This document shows, one piece after another, positions 27,765 through 37,554 of a stretch of DNA of 64,000 nucleotides; the first letter of the stretch is position 1; the number at the start of each line of letters is the position of its first letter. The notes beneath the pieces are model-generated. The model saw only the letters and a program-made list of their open reading frames with translations, was not told where the DNA came from and did not search any database. The DNA comes from Pseudomonas fluorescens (lineage in GTDB: Bacteria; Pseudomonadota; Gammaproteobacteria; Pseudomonadales; Pseudomonadaceae), in the NCBI RefSeq assembly GCF_000802965.1, contig NZ_JSAK01000034.1, positions 37,261-101,260 of the forward strand, given 5' to 3'. The translations under genes were made by a program, and so were the position numbers.

Positions 27765-30398
27765 ATGGTTCAAGTTCGCAAACTGGTGTTAGCAATAGCG
27801 GCCGCCTCGGCGCTGTCCTCCGGTATGGCGCATGCCCTCGGGCTCGGGGAATTGACTCTGAAATCGACGCTGAACCAGCCGTTGGTGGCAGAGATCGAGT
27901 TGCTCGACGTCAAGGAACTCACCGCTGCCGAAGTGGTGCCGAGCCTGGCTTCACCTGAAGATTTCGCCAAGGCCGGTGTCGACCGCCAGGCGTTTCTCAA
28001 CGACCTGACCTTCACTCCAGTGCTGAACGCCAGCGGCAAAAGCATCCTGCGTGTAACGTCCAGCAAGCCACTCTCCGAGCCGATGGTGAAATTCCTGGTT
28101 CAAGTGATGTGGCCCAACGGTCGCCTGCTGCGCGATTACAGCGTATTGCTCGATCCGTCCAAATTCTCGCCGCAAACCGCTGAAGCGGCTGCGCAACCTG
28201 CACCGACCCAAGGTGCGACCGCGCCCGTCACCGGTGCGACCAAACCGTCCGAATACACCACCACGTCGCGCGATACCCTGTGGGAAATTGCCGCGAAGGC
28301 GCGTAATGGCGGTTCGATTCAGCAAACCATGCTGGCGATCCAGGCGTTGAACCCTGATGCCTTTATTGACGGCAACATCAACCGGCTTAAAACCGGTCAG
28401 GTGCTGCGTCTGCCCGATCAGGCGCAAGCTACCAGCCTGGCGCAACCCAAGGCCATTGCAGAAGTGGCCGCGCAGAACACCGCATGGCGTCAGGGGCGTC
28501 GTTATGTTGCCAAGCCCGGCACCGGGCAGCAGCAACTCGACGCAACCAAGCGAGCTCGCGCTGAAGGCGCTCCGGGGCAAGCAGCGACCGACAAGCTGAG
28601 TCTGGTGTCCGCCGAGTCCGGCAAGGGTGGCAAAGGCGCTGCTGGCGATGCCAAGGCCCTGAGCAACAAGCTGGCGGTCACGCGGGAAAGTCTGGATACG
28701 ACCCGGCGTGATAACGCTGAGCTGAAAAGCCGCATGGCCGATCTGCAAAGTCAGCAGGAAAAGCTGATGCGCCTGATCGAGCTGAAGAACAATCAATTGG
28801 CCAAATTGCAGGCCGAAGGCACGGTGGATGCACCGGCGGCTGAGGTTGCGACTGCTGCGACTGCTCCGGCGATCACGGCAGAATTGACGCCTGCTCCGGC
28901 GACAGCGCCAGTCGAAGCGGCCCCGGCAACTGCTGCTCCCGCGGCGGCAGCGCCGGAGGCCGCCCCGGCTCCGGCGGAGGCACCCGTCGAGCCGACCCCG
29001 GCAGCTTCCGACGAACAGCAATTCCGCGAGCTGCTGACCAACCCATGGCTGCTGGGTCTGGCGGGTGGCGGGGTCGTGGTTCTGCTGCTGTTGTTGCTGT
29101 TGCTGGCCCGTCGCCGCAAAGCTCAACAAGAAGCCGAAAAGCACCTGCGCATGGCTCGCGCCCTGGCCGAAGACCAGCCGTTCTCCGCCGATCTCGATCT
29201 GCCTGAAAGCAGCTTCGAAGGCCTGGAGGTTCCGCCGCCGAGCGTAAAACTCGCCACCACGCCGGTTCCTGCCCCAGCCCCGGCGCCGGTGATTGCCCCG
29301 GTTGTGGTGACGCCACCGATTGCAGCTCCGTTGGTCTCACCGGCCGCCGATCACTCCGACGATGTATTGGGCAAGGCTCAATCGCACATTGCCGCCCATC
29401 GCCTGAATCAGGCCGCCACTTTGCTGGAAGAGGGGATCAGGCTCGAGCCGCAGCGCAGCGATTTGCGCCTGAAATTGATGGAAGTCTACGGTCAGCAAGG
29501 CGACCGCGATGCGTTCGTCGCCCAAGAGCGTCAACTGGTGGCCAATGGTGACAATTTCGCCCAGGTCGAAAAACTCAAAAGCCGCTTCCCGGCCATGGCA
29601 CTGGTCGCCGCCGGCGGTATCGCCGCAGCCGCCGCTGCAGCCGAGCTGGACGCGCAATACGTCAAGGATCTGTTGCAGGAGGAGCCGCCAGCGCCTGTGC
29701 CGGCCGATGATGACTTCGACAGCGCTTTTGACCTGAGCCTGGATGATCTTGAAAACGTCACCCCGGTAGCAGCTGCGCCAGCACCGGAGCCTGCGCCTGA
29801 GCCGACAACCTTGGACGAGCTGGAAGATTTCCCGCTGGACGATGATCTGAGCTTCGGGTCGGTGTTGCAGCAGCAGACAGAAATCAAGGACAACCTCGAC
29901 GACCTGTCGGACTTCGATCTGGACATGGATCTGGGTGCAGAGCCGTCGCCAGCGATTCTCGCTGAGGATGACTTCCTGCTGGATCTGGATGAAGGCGTGA
30001 AGGATTTGCCTGTCGTCGAAACGCCCGCAGCGCCTGAGTTGGCACTGGACGACCTGGAGCTGCCGGCCGACTTTGACCTGTCGCTGGCCGACGAAATGGA
30101 CGCACCCGATGCATTTGCGTCGGAACTGGATGACGTCAACGCCGAGTTGGAGAGCTTGTCTGGCAGCATCAGCGAGCCGACTTTCACAGCGGACGACGCT
30201 TTGATCTCCATGGATGACGAGCCGGAATTCGATTTCCTCTCCGGTACCGACGAAGTCGCCACCAAACTCGATCTGGCCCAGGCCTACATCGACATGGGCG
30301 ACAACGACGGCGCCCGGGACATCCTCAATGAGGTGGTGACCGAAGGCGATGACGGGCAGAAGAGCGAGGCGAAGGAGATGCTTTCTCGTCTGGCGTGA
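27765..30398 (+). CDS. fimV: FimV, peptidoglycan-binding polar hub protein
   Basis: An 877-residue inner-membrane protein that organises the cell pole and type IV pilus secretin assembly and supports cAMP signalling. A signal peptide (MVQVRKLVLAIAAASALSSG) is followed by a conserved periplasmic domain. A LysM motif at about residues 165-220 (TTTSRDTLWEIAAKA) is next, then a coiled-coil stretch and an Ala/Pro-rich linker. One transmembrane helix lies at about 428-450 (LLGLAGGGVVVLLLLLLLLA). The long acidic cytoplasmic part ends in a FimV C-terminal TPR-like segment (KLDLAQAYIDMGDNDGARDIL). The layout matches P. aeruginosa FimV. Confidence 0.96.
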   Translation: MVQVRKLVLAIAAASALSSGMAHALGLGELTLKSTLNQPLVAEIELLDVKELTAAEVVPSLASPEDFAKAGVDRQAFLNDLTFTPVLNASGKSILRVTSSKPLSEPMVKFLVQVMWPNGRLLRDYSVLLDPSKFSPQTAEAAAQPAPTQGATAPVTGATKPSEYTTTSRDTLWEIAAKARNGGSIQQTMLAIQALNPDAFIDGNINRLKTGQVLRLPDQAQATSLAQPKAIAEVAAQNTAWRQGRRYVAKPGTGQQQLDATKRARAEGAPGQAATDKLSLVSAESGKGGKGAAGDAKALSNKLAVTRESLDTTRRDNAELKSRMADLQSQQEKLMRLIELKNNQLAKLQAEGTVDAPAAEVATAATAPAITAELTPAPATAPVEAAPATAAPAAAAPEAAPAPAEAPVEPTPAASDEQQFRELLTNPWLLGLAGGGVVVLLLLLLLLARRRKAQQEAEKHLRMARALAEDQPFSADLDLPESSFEGLEVPPPSVKLATTPVPAPAPAPVIAPVVVTPPIAAPLVSPAADHSDDVLGKAQSHIAAHRLNQAATLLEEGIRLEPQRSDLRLKLMEVYGQQGDRDAFVAQERQLVANGDNFAQVEKLKSRFPAMALVAAGGIAAAAAAAELDAQYVKDLLQEEPPAPVPADDDFDSAFDLSLDDLENVTPVAAAPAPEPAPEPTTLDELEDFPLDDDLSFGSVLQQQTEIKDNLDDLSDFDLDMDLGAEPSPAILAEDDFLLDLDEGVKDLPVVETPAAPELALDDLELPADFDLSLADEMDAPDAFASELDDVNAELESLSGSISEPTFTADDALISMDDEPEFDFLSGTDEVATKLDLAQAYIDMGDNDGARDILNEVVTEGDDGQKSEAKEMLSRLA

Positions 30399-30422
30399 GT
30401 GACTGACGCGTTGTAAACAAAG

Positions 30423-30449
30423 CGGCAGCCCATTGAGGCTGCCGTTTTT
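30423..30449 (+). terminator. terminator after fimV
   Basis: CGGCAGCC, loop CATTGA and GGCTGCCG followed by TTTTT, 24 bp past the fimV stop. Confidence 0.88.
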
Positions 30450-30485
30450 GTTTGTTCCGGGGGTGCGATGGCGTCTGTGGAATTG

Positions 30486-30566
30486 CCATCGCGGGCAAGC
30501 CCACTCCCACAGGTTATGTGAGCGACGTAAATCCCTGTGGGAGCGGGCTTGCCCGCGATGAGGCCC
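30486..30566. repeat. REP doublet (GTGGGAGCGGGCTTGCCCGCGA type)
   Basis: Inverted arms at about 30486-30512 and 30535-30565 have the same core as the doublet at 4838-4939. The left arm has one substitution that weakens its own palindrome (GCCCACTCC for GCCCGCTCC). It lies between fimV and truA. Confidence 0.87.
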
Positions 30567-30659
30567 TGACATTCACCGCCGTCTCCACGGTTGTACTGGT
30601 ATCCATGTCCTGCGGCCTTATAATGCCCGCCTTTGCGAACATCAGCAGGCTGTCACCCT

Positions 30660-31514
30660 TTGGCAAATATAGATAACCCGGCCGCCGAAATGGCGGCTGA
30701 CGGCTTTTACCGGATTGCGTTGGGCGTTGAATACAAAGGCTCGCGTTATCGCGGCTGGCAACGCCAGGCCTCCGGTGTCCTCACCGTGCAGGAAACCCTC
30801 GAAAACGCCTTGTCCAAAGTCGCCGACTCGCCCGTGTCGCTGCTTTGCGCCGGGCGCACCGACGCCGGGGTGCACGCCTGTGGCCAGGTGGTGCATTTCG
30901 ACACGCAGGTCGAGCGTTCGATGAAGGCCTGGGTGATGGGCGCCAATATCAATTTGCCCCACGATGTCAGCGTCAGTTGGGCCAAAGTCATGCCGGCGCA
31001 TTTTCATGCGCGGTTCAAGGCCATCGCCCGGCGCTATCGCTATGTGATCTACAACGATCAGATCCGCCCGGCGCACCTGAACGAAGAAATCACCTGGAAC
31101 CACCGTCCGCTGGACGTCGAGCGCATGGCCGAAGCAGCGCAGTATCTGGTCGGCACCCATGATTTCAGCGCTTTTCGCGCCGGTCAGTGCCAGGCCAAGT
31201 CGCCGATCAAGGAACTGCATCACCTGCGTGTCACCCGTCACGGCAAGATGATCGTGCTGGATATCCGCGCCAGCGCTTTCCTGCATCACATGGTGCGCAA
31301 CATTGCCGGCGTGCTGATGACCATCGGTGCCGGCGAGCGTCCGGTGGAGTGGATGAAGGAAGTGCTGGAGAGCCGAATCCGGCGTTCCGGCGGGGTGACA
31401 GCGCATCCGTTTGGCCTGTATCTGGTGCAGGTCGAGTACCGCGACGAGTTCGAATTGCCCGAGCGTTTCATTGGTCCGCATTTCCTCACCGGTTTCACCG
31501 AACTTGACGGCTGA
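30660..31514 (+). CDS. truA: tRNA pseudouridine(38-40) synthase
   Basis: Isomerises uridines 38-40 in the anticodon arm of many tRNAs. CAGRTDAGVHACGQVVHF contains the catalytic Asp, and ALGVEYKGSRYRGWQ and FLHHMVRNIAG are family motifs. The start is ambiguous. I use the TTG at 30660 (284 aa), which gives the N-terminal extension seen in other Pseudomonas proteins. The ATG at 30690 (274 aa) lacks a clear ribosome-binding site, and an upstream TTG at 30633 is also in frame. Confidence 0.93.
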   Translation: MANIDNPAAEMAADGFYRIALGVEYKGSRYRGWQRQASGVLTVQETLENALSKVADSPVSLLCAGRTDAGVHACGQVVHFDTQVERSMKAWVMGANINLPHDVSVSWAKVMPAHFHARFKAIARRYRYVIYNDQIRPAHLNEEITWNHRPLDVERMAEAAQYLVGTHDFSAFRAGQCQAKSPIKELHHLRVTRHGKMIVLDIRASAFLHHMVRNIAGVLMTIGAGERPVEWMKEVLESRIRRSGGVTAHPFGLYLVQVEYRDEFELPERFIGPHFLTGFTELDG

Positions 31515-31577
31515 CGCCCTCGAACGCTTTTGTTACCATCCGGGACTTTCTCGGATTTCCCGTGGGGTTTTATCGAC

Positions 31578-32201
31578 ATGTCAGCCGTTCGCAGCAAGAT
31601 TTGCGGGATTACCCGCATAGAAGATGCGTTGGCAGCGGTCGAGGCCGGGGCCGATGCCATTGGTTTTGTGTTTTACGCCAAGAGCCCGCGGGCGGTGACG
31701 TTCCAGCAGGCGCGCTCGATCATCAAGGCATTGCCGCCGTTCGTGACCACCGTGGGGCTGTTCGTTAACGCCAGCCGTTGCGAGTTGGGGGAAATCCTCG
31801 ACGCCGTGCCGCTGGACCTGTTGCAGTTCCATGGCGACGAAATCGCGGCGGAGTGCGAAGGCTGGCATCGTCCGTACATCAAGGCGCTGCGGGTCAAGGC
31901 GGGCGATGACATTGCAGCGGCTTGCGACGCCTATCCGAGCGCCAGCGGGATTTTGCTCGACGCCTATGTCGAAGGTATTCCGGGGGGAACCGGTGAAGCG
32001 TTCGACTGGTCATTGATACCGCAAGGCCTGGGCAAGCCGATCATCCTGGCGGGCGGCCTGACCCCGGAAAACGTCGCCGAGGCCGTGGCACGGGTTCGAC
32101 CGTACGCCGTGGATGTCAGCGGCGGGGTAGAGGCAAGCAAGGGCATCAAGGATCACGCAAAGATTCAGGCGTTCATCAAGGCTGTACGCAGTAGCTTGTA
32201 G
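31578..32201 (+). CDS. trpF: phosphoribosylanthranilate isomerase
   Basis: A 207-residue TIM-barrel enzyme for the third step of tryptophan synthesis from chorismate. SKICGITRIEDA at the N-terminus holds the catalytic Cys. LLQFHGDE, LLDAYVEGIPGGTGEAFDW and ILAGGLTPENV are the barrel signatures, and the Asp in AVDVSGGVEASKG is conserved. I use the ATG at 31578, because the in-frame upstream part (31530) is not protein-like. It is separate from other trp genes, as usual in Pseudomonas. Confidence 0.96.
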   Translation: MSAVRSKICGITRIEDALAAVEAGADAIGFVFYAKSPRAVTFQQARSIIKALPPFVTTVGLFVNASRCELGEILDAVPLDLLQFHGDEIAAECEGWHRPYIKALRVKAGDDIAAACDAYPSASGILLDAYVEGIPGGTGEAFDWSLIPQGLGKPIILAGGLTPENVAEAVARVRPYAVDVSGGVEASKGIKDHAKIQAFIKAVRSSL

Positions 32202-32394
32202 GATGTGACGGCTGGCAGTCTGCCGCCGTCCACTGCTCTGTACAAAACGGCTGAGGGTTATTGGGTGGTACGCAGGTCACGTTTCGCTGATCCGGCCATT
32301 CACTGATCATCGCCGCACACATGAATTTAGCTCAAGGGCATACGCGGGGCTGCGAACCAGAGCGTTCGGGCCGCCGGTACTGGAGAAAGAAAGC

Positions 32395-33315
32395 ATGAGC
32401 AACTGGTTAGTAGACAAACTGATCCCTTCGATCATGCGTTCCGAGGTCAAGAAGAGCTCGGTGCCTGAAGGTCTTTGGCACAAATGCCCGTCTTGCGAGG
32501 CTGTGCTGTATCGTCCGGAGCTGGAAAAGACCCTGGACGTTTGCCCCAAGTGCAACCACCACATGCGTATCGGCGCACGCGCCCGTATCGATATTTTCCT
32601 CGACGCCGAAGGCCGTAGCGAACTGGGCGCGGACCTGGAGCCGGTTGACCGTCTGAAATTCCGCGATGGCAAGAAGTACAAGGATCGCCTGACCGCTGCG
32701 CAAAAGCAGACCGGCGAAAAAGACGCGCTGATCTCGATGAGCGGTACCTTGCTCGGCATGCCGGTTGTGGTGTCGGCATTCGAATTCTCCTTCATGGGTG
32801 GTTCGATGGGCGCCATCGTCGGTGAGCGCTTCGTGCGCGCCGCCAACTACGCGCTGGAAAAACGCTGCCCGATGATCTGCTTCTCCGCCTCCGGTGGTGC
32901 GCGGATGCAGGAAGCGCTGATCTCCCTGATGCAAATGGCCAAGACCTCCGCGGTGCTGGCGCGTCTGCGCGAAGAAGGTATCCCGTTCATCTCCGTGCTG
33001 ACCGACCCGGTCTACGGCGGTGTTTCCGCCAGTCTGGCGATGCTGGGCGACGTGATCGTCGGTGAGCCGAAAGCTCTGATCGGCTTTGCCGGCCCGCGCG
33101 TTATCGAGCAAACCGTGCGCGAAAAACTGCCGGAAGGCTTCCAGCGCAGCGAGTTCCTGCTGGAGCACGGCGCGATCGACATGATCGTTCACCGCCAGGA
33201 ACTGCGTCCGCGCCTGGGTAACCTGCTGGCGCAAATGATGGGCCTGCCGACGCCGAAATTCGTCGCCGCGCCAATCGAGCCGATCGTGGTTCCGCCGGTA
33301 CCTGCCAACCTATGA
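32395..33315 (+). CDS. accD: acetyl-CoA carboxylase carboxyltransferase subunit beta
   Basis: A 306-residue subunit that, with AccA, transfers CO2 from carboxybiotin to acetyl-CoA to make malonyl-CoA for fatty acids. The N-terminal zinc ribbon has four cysteines (CPSC at 31-34 and CPKC at 50-53). The crotonase-like domain carries SFMGGSMGAIVGERF and SASGGARMQEA. It overlaps folC by 4 bp (ATGA), so the two are translationally coupled, as in E. coli. Confidence 0.97.
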   Translation: MSNWLVDKLIPSIMRSEVKKSSVPEGLWHKCPSCEAVLYRPELEKTLDVCPKCNHHMRIGARARIDIFLDAEGRSELGADLEPVDRLKFRDGKKYKDRLTAAQKQTGEKDALISMSGTLLGMPVVVSAFEFSFMGGSMGAIVGERFVRAANYALEKRCPMICFSASGGARMQEALISLMQMAKTSAVLARLREEGIPFISVLTDPVYGGVSASLAMLGDVIVGEPKALIGFAGPRVIEQTVREKLPEGFQRSEFLLEHGAIDMIVHRQELRPRLGNLLAQMMGLPTPKFVAAPIEPIVVPPVPANL

Positions 33316-34619
33316 CTGAACGTACCCTTGGCGAGTGGCTCGCCTACCTTGAGCAGTTGCACCCCTCGGCCATCGACATGGGCCTTGAGCGCTCGCAACA
33401 GGTAGCGTCCCGCATGGGACTGGGCAAGCCGGCGCCTCGGGTGATCACGGTCACCGGCACCAACGGCAAGGGTTCCACCTGTGCGTTCGTGGCTTCATTG
33501 CTGCGGGCACAGGGCCTGACCGTCGGTGTCTACAATTCCCCGCACCTGCTGCGCTACAACGAGCGGGTGCAAGTCAATGGCGTCGAAGCCACTGACGCCG
33601 AGCTGTGCCAGGCCTTCGCTGCGGTCGAGGCCGGTCGCGGCGACACTTCCCTGACTTATTTCGAAATGGGCACCCTGGCGGCGTTCTGGCTGTTTCAGCA
33701 GTCGGCGCTCGACGCCGTGGTGCTGGAAGTCGGTCTGGGCGGGCGTCTGGACACGGTCAACGTGGTGGATGCCGACATGGCGCTGGTCACCAGCATCGGT
33801 GTCGATCACGCAGACTACCTCGGTGATACCCGTGAGTCCGTGGCCTTTGAAAAGGCCGGCATCTTCCGCCAGGGCGCGCCTGCGCTCTGTGGCGACCTGA
33901 ATCCTCCGCAACCCTTGCTGGACAAAGCGCGCGAGCTCGACTGCCCGTTTTTCCTGCGTGGGCGCGATTTTGACCTCGGCATCACTGATCACAACTGGCA
34001 ATGGCGCGGACTAGACGCTCAGGGGCGTGTTGTCGAGTTGCGTGACCTGCCGTTGCTCGATCTGCCGATGGAAAACGCGGCACTGGCGTTGCAGGCCTAT
34101 CTGCTGCTCGGATTGCCCTGGGTCGATACGCAGATTGTTCAGGCGCTGCAAGCCACTCGAGTGGTCGGGCGTCTCGATCGGCGCCAGTTCGACTGGCAGG
34201 GCAAGCGTCTGAACCTGTTGCTGGATGTGGGGCATAACCCCCATGCGGCCGAGTATCTGGCTCGCCGCCTGGCCAGTCGTCCGCCGGTTGGCAGGCGTCT
34301 GGCGGTGTTCGGGTTGCTGGCGGACAAGGATCTGGATGGTGTTATTGGCGAATTGAGTGCTAGTGTCGAGCACTGGGCCGTCGCTCCGCTGGATTCACCT
34401 CGGGCGCGACCGGTTGTCGATTTGCGCGACGCACTGCAAACGCGTGGTGCTTCAGTAACGTCTTATGACAGCGTGGCCGCCGCCCTGGAAGGGCAGTGCG
34501 CGCTGGCGACGAGCGACGACGAAATTCTGTTGTTCGGATCATTTTATTGTGTCGCCGAGGCCCTTGAATGGCTGGCTCGGCGCTCCACGGAGGAAGCGGC
34601 AAATGGCATTGCTGGATAA
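33312..34619 (+). CDS. folC: bifunctional dihydrofolate/folylpolyglutamate synthase
   Basis: A 435-residue ATP-dependent ligase that adds glutamate to dihydropteroate and to folates. The P-loop is VTGTNGKGSTCAF, and YFEMGTLAAFWLF and EVGLGGRLDTVNVVD are Mur-ligase-like signatures. DVGHNPHAAEYLARRL lies in the C-terminal domain. Its start codon overlaps the accD stop and its end overlaps the SPOR-domain gene by 17 bp. Confidence 0.96.
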   Translation: MTERTLGEWLAYLEQLHPSAIDMGLERSQQVASRMGLGKPAPRVITVTGTNGKGSTCAFVASLLRAQGLTVGVYNSPHLLRYNERVQVNGVEATDAELCQAFAAVEAGRGDTSLTYFEMGTLAAFWLFQQSALDAVVLEVGLGGRLDTVNVVDADMALVTSIGVDHADYLGDTRESVAFEKAGIFRQGAPALCGDLNPPQPLLDKARELDCPFFLRGRDFDLGITDHNWQWRGLDAQGRVVELRDLPLLDLPMENAALALQAYLLLGLPWVDTQIVQALQATRVVGRLDRRQFDWQGKRLNLLLDVGHNPHAAEYLARRLASRPPVGRRLAVFGLLADKDLDGVIGELSASVEHWAVAPLDSPRARPVVDLRDALQTRGASVTSYDSVAAALEGQCALATSDDEILLFGSFYCVAEALEWLARRSTEEAANGIAG

Positions 34620-35274
34620 AGCCTACAAACAGCGCATGGTCGGCGCTCTGGTTCTGGTCGCGCTGGCCGTGATTTTCCTGCCGATGCTGTTCTCCCGTCA
34701 GGATGAGCAGCGCCAGGTAACGGTCGAAGCCCCGGCTGCGCCGCAAGCGCCGGCGATGCCGCAGGTGCAGGTCGAGCCGGTGGTGGTCCCTGAGCCGCAA
34801 GCGCTGCCGCAGGAGCCGGTTCCGAGCGATGAGGAGATTGCCCAGCAGGAAGCGCCGGCAGTGCCGAGTGCACCCGCTGCAACGGCTCCGGCGCCAACTG
34901 CCAAACCGGTAGCGCCGCCTGCGCCAGCGCCGGTGCCGGCTCTTGCCGCAAAACCTGCTACCGCGCCTGCCCAGCCCATTACGGCGGCACCGGGCAAGCC
35001 GGATACCACCCAGAGTCGCGTCGACGCCAATGGCCTGTCGGTCAGCTGGTCGGTGCAACTGGCAAGCCTGGCCAATCGTGAAAGTGCGGAAAAGCTGCAG
35101 AAAACCCTGCGCAGCCAGGGTTACAACGCCTACATCCGCTCTGCTGATGGCAAGAACCGGGTGTTTGTCGGCCCGCTGATCGAGCGCGCCGAGGCCGATC
35201 GTCTGCGTGACTTGTTGAACCGCCAGCAGAACCTCAAGGGTTTTGTCGTGCGCTTTCAGCCAGAGCGCGGATAA
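34603..35274 (+). CDS. SPOR-domain membrane protein (DedD-like)
   Basis: A 223-residue single-pass inner-membrane protein. The start is taken at the ATG at 34603 (GAGGAAGC upstream). The cytoplasmic MALLDKAYKQR leads into a transmembrane helix at about residues 12-31, a long Pro/Ala/Val-rich periplasmic linker, and a C-terminal SPOR domain at about 145-220 (WSVQLASLANRESAEKLQKTL, then NRVFVGPLIERAEA). SPOR domains bind glycan strands stripped of peptides at the division site. DedD in E. coli sits in the same folC-cvpA context and helps septation. Confidence 0.9.
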   Translation: MALLDKAYKQRMVGALVLVALAVIFLPMLFSRQDEQRQVTVEAPAAPQAPAMPQVQVEPVVVPEPQALPQEPVPSDEEIAQQEAPAVPSAPAATAPAPTAKPVAPPAPAPVPALAAKPATAPAQPITAAPGKPDTTQSRVDANGLSVSWSVQLASLANRESAEKLQKTLRSQGYNAYIRSADGKNRVFVGPLIERAEADRLRDLLNRQQNLKGFVVRFQPERG

Positions 35275-35372
35275 ATCTATCGCACCGATTTGAAATGCAC
35301 TGACAATCGCAGCTTACCGATAAGCATGGGCTCTGCTAAAATGCGCCGCCTTATCCGTCTGTAGGCTGCACT

Positions 35373-35933
35373 GTGCCATTTACCTGGGTTGACTGGGCGA
35401 TCGTTGCAATCGTCGCCATCTCCGCATTGATCAGTCTGAGCCGCGGCTTCGTCAAAGAAGCATTGTCGCTGGTGACCTGGATCATCGCAGGAGCCGTTGC
35501 CTGGATGTTTGGTGGCTCACTGTCCGAGTACCTCGCCGGATACATCCAGACCCCATCGGCTCGTGTAATCACGGGCTGTGCCATCATGTTTGTCGCCACG
35601 CTGATCGTAGGCGCAATGATCAATTATCTTATCGGCGAATTGGTTCGCGTTACCGGGTTGTCCGGGACCGATCGATTCCTCGGCATGGCCTTCGGCGCGG
35701 CGCGTGGCGTGTTGCTGGTGGTCGTGGCGGTCGGGCTGTTGAGCCTGGGCCCGGTACAGCAGGACGGGTGGTGGAAAGAGTCCCAACTCGTGCCAAAATT
35801 TTTATTGGTCGCAGACTGGTCCAAAAACCTGATTCTCGGGTGGAGCAGTCAGTGGCTTGCCAGCGGTATCAGCGTACCCGCTGATATACCGTTCAAGGAG
35901 CAACTCTTGCCGACGGCCAAAACGCCTCAGTGA
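35373..35933 (+). CDS. cvpA: CvpA family membrane protein
   Basis: A 186-residue inner-membrane protein with about four hydrophobic helices (VDWAIVAIVAISALISL, VTWIIAGAVAWMFGG, VITGCAIMFVATLIVGA, ARGVLLVVVAVGLLSL). The start is GTG at 35373 with TAGGC upstream. CvpA was named for colicin V production in E. coli. Its molecular role is not settled, and envelope stress tolerance has been proposed. It directly precedes purF, the same order as in E. coli. Confidence 0.94.
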   Translation: MPFTWVDWAIVAIVAISALISLSRGFVKEALSLVTWIIAGAVAWMFGGSLSEYLAGYIQTPSARVITGCAIMFVATLIVGAMINYLIGELVRVTGLSGTDRFLGMAFGAARGVLLVVVAVGLLSLGPVQQDGWWKESQLVPKFLLVADWSKNLILGWSSQWLASGISVPADIPFKEQLLPTAKTPQ

Positions 35934-35974
35934 GTGTTGTTCAGTTCAGATCCATTAAGTAGGGGTTGCGTCGC

Positions 35975-37480
35975 ATGTGTGGCATCGTCGGTATCGTCGG
36001 TAAGTCGAACGTCAATCAGGCGCTGTATGACGCGCTAACCGTCCTCCAGCACCGCGGCCAGGACGCTGCCGGTATCGTGACCAGCCATGATGGCCGGTTA
36101 TTCCTGCGCAAGGACAACGGCCTGGTACGTGACGTGTTCCATCAGCGTCACATGCAGCGTCTGGTCGGCCACATGGGCATTGGCCATGTGCGTTATCCGA
36201 CCGCGGGCAGCTCGACTTCGGCCGAAGCTCAACCGTTTTACGTCAACTCGCCTTACGGCATCACCCTGGCGCACAACGGTAACCTGACCAACGTTGAACA
36301 GCTGGCCAAGGAGATTTACGAATCTGACCTGCGCCACGTCAACACCAGCTCCGACTCGGAAGTGCTGCTCAACGTGTTTGCACACGAACTGGCCCAACGC
36401 GGCAAGTTGCAGCCAACCGAAGAAGACGTGTTCGCCGCCGTCACCGACGTGCACAACCGTTGCGTCGGCGGTTACGCGGTCGTGGCGATGGTGACCGGCT
36501 ACGGCATCGTCGGTTTCCGCGACCCGCACGGCATCCGCCCGATCGTGTTCGGCCAGCGTCACACCGACGAAGGCGTCGAGTACATGATCGCTTCCGAAAG
36601 CGTGTCGCTGGACGTGCTCGGTTTCACCCTGATTCGCGACCTGGCACCGGGCGAAGCGGTCTACATCACTGAAGACGGCAAGCTGCATACCCGTCAGTGC
36701 GCGACCAACCCGTCCCTGACCCCGTGCATCTTCGAACACGTCTACCTGGCGCGTCCGGATTCGATCATCGACGGCGTGTCGGTGTACAAGGCGCGTCTGC
36801 GCATGGGCGAGAAGCTCGCCGAGAAGATCTTGCGCGAGCGTCCTGAACACGACATCGACGTGGTCATCCCGATCCCGGACACCAGCCGCACCGCGGCCCT
36901 GGAGCTGGCGAACCACCTGGGCGTGAAATTCCGCGAAGGCTTCGTGAAGAACCGCTACATCGGCCGGACCTTCATCATGCCGGGTCAGGCTGCACGGAAA
37001 AAATCCGTACGTCAGAAGCTCAACGCGATCGAGCTGGAATTCCGTGGCAAGAACGTGATGCTGGTGGACGATTCCATCGTTCGCGGCACTACTTGCAAGC
37101 AGATCATCCAGATGGCTCGCGAAGCAGGCGCCAAGAACGTTTACTTCTGTTCCGCAGCGCCGGCCGTTCGCTTCCCGAACGTCTACGGCATCGACATGCC
37201 GAGCGCCCACGAACTGATCGCCCACAATCGTTCGACCCAGGACGTGGCTGATCTGATCGGCGCCGACTGGCTGATCTATCAGGACCTGCCTGACTTGATC
37301 GAAGCGGTCGGTGGCGGCAAGATCAAGATCGACAAGTTCGACTGCGCGGTGTTCGACGGCCAGTACGTCACCGGCGACGTCGACGAGGCTTATCTGAACA
37401 AGATCGAGCAGGCACGCAACGATGCCTCCAAGGTCAAGACGCAGGCAGTCAGCGCGATCATCGATCTGTACAACAACTGA
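35975..37480 (+). CDS. purF: amidophosphoribosyltransferase
   Basis: A 501-residue enzyme for the first committed step of purine synthesis (PRPP plus glutamine to phosphoribosylamine). From the ATG at 35975 the protein begins MCGIVGIVG, so Cys2 becomes the N-terminal glutaminase nucleophile. An ATG three codons upstream would bury it and is rejected. The PRPP-binding loop is VMLVDDSIVRGTT. RYPTAGSSTSAEAQPF and AHNGNLTN belong to the glutaminase half. Confidence 0.97.
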   Translation: MCGIVGIVGKSNVNQALYDALTVLQHRGQDAAGIVTSHDGRLFLRKDNGLVRDVFHQRHMQRLVGHMGIGHVRYPTAGSSTSAEAQPFYVNSPYGITLAHNGNLTNVEQLAKEIYESDLRHVNTSSDSEVLLNVFAHELAQRGKLQPTEEDVFAAVTDVHNRCVGGYAVVAMVTGYGIVGFRDPHGIRPIVFGQRHTDEGVEYMIASESVSLDVLGFTLIRDLAPGEAVYITEDGKLHTRQCATNPSLTPCIFEHVYLARPDSIIDGVSVYKARLRMGEKLAEKILRERPEHDIDVVIPIPDTSRTAALELANHLGVKFREGFVKNRYIGRTFIMPGQAARKKSVRQKLNAIELEFRGKNVMLVDDSIVRGTTCKQIIQMAREAGAKNVYFCSAAPAVRFPNVYGIDMPSAHELIAHNRSTQDVADLIGADWLIYQDLPDLIEAVGGGKIKIDKFDCAVFDGQYVTGDVDEAYLNKIEQARNDASKVKTQAVSAIIDLYNN

Positions 37481-37554
37481 GTTTCTACCGGCCCTGAGGG
37501 GCCGGTTTTGTATCTGGCTTTTAATTGACGAGAATTAGGGAAAGGAGTGACAGC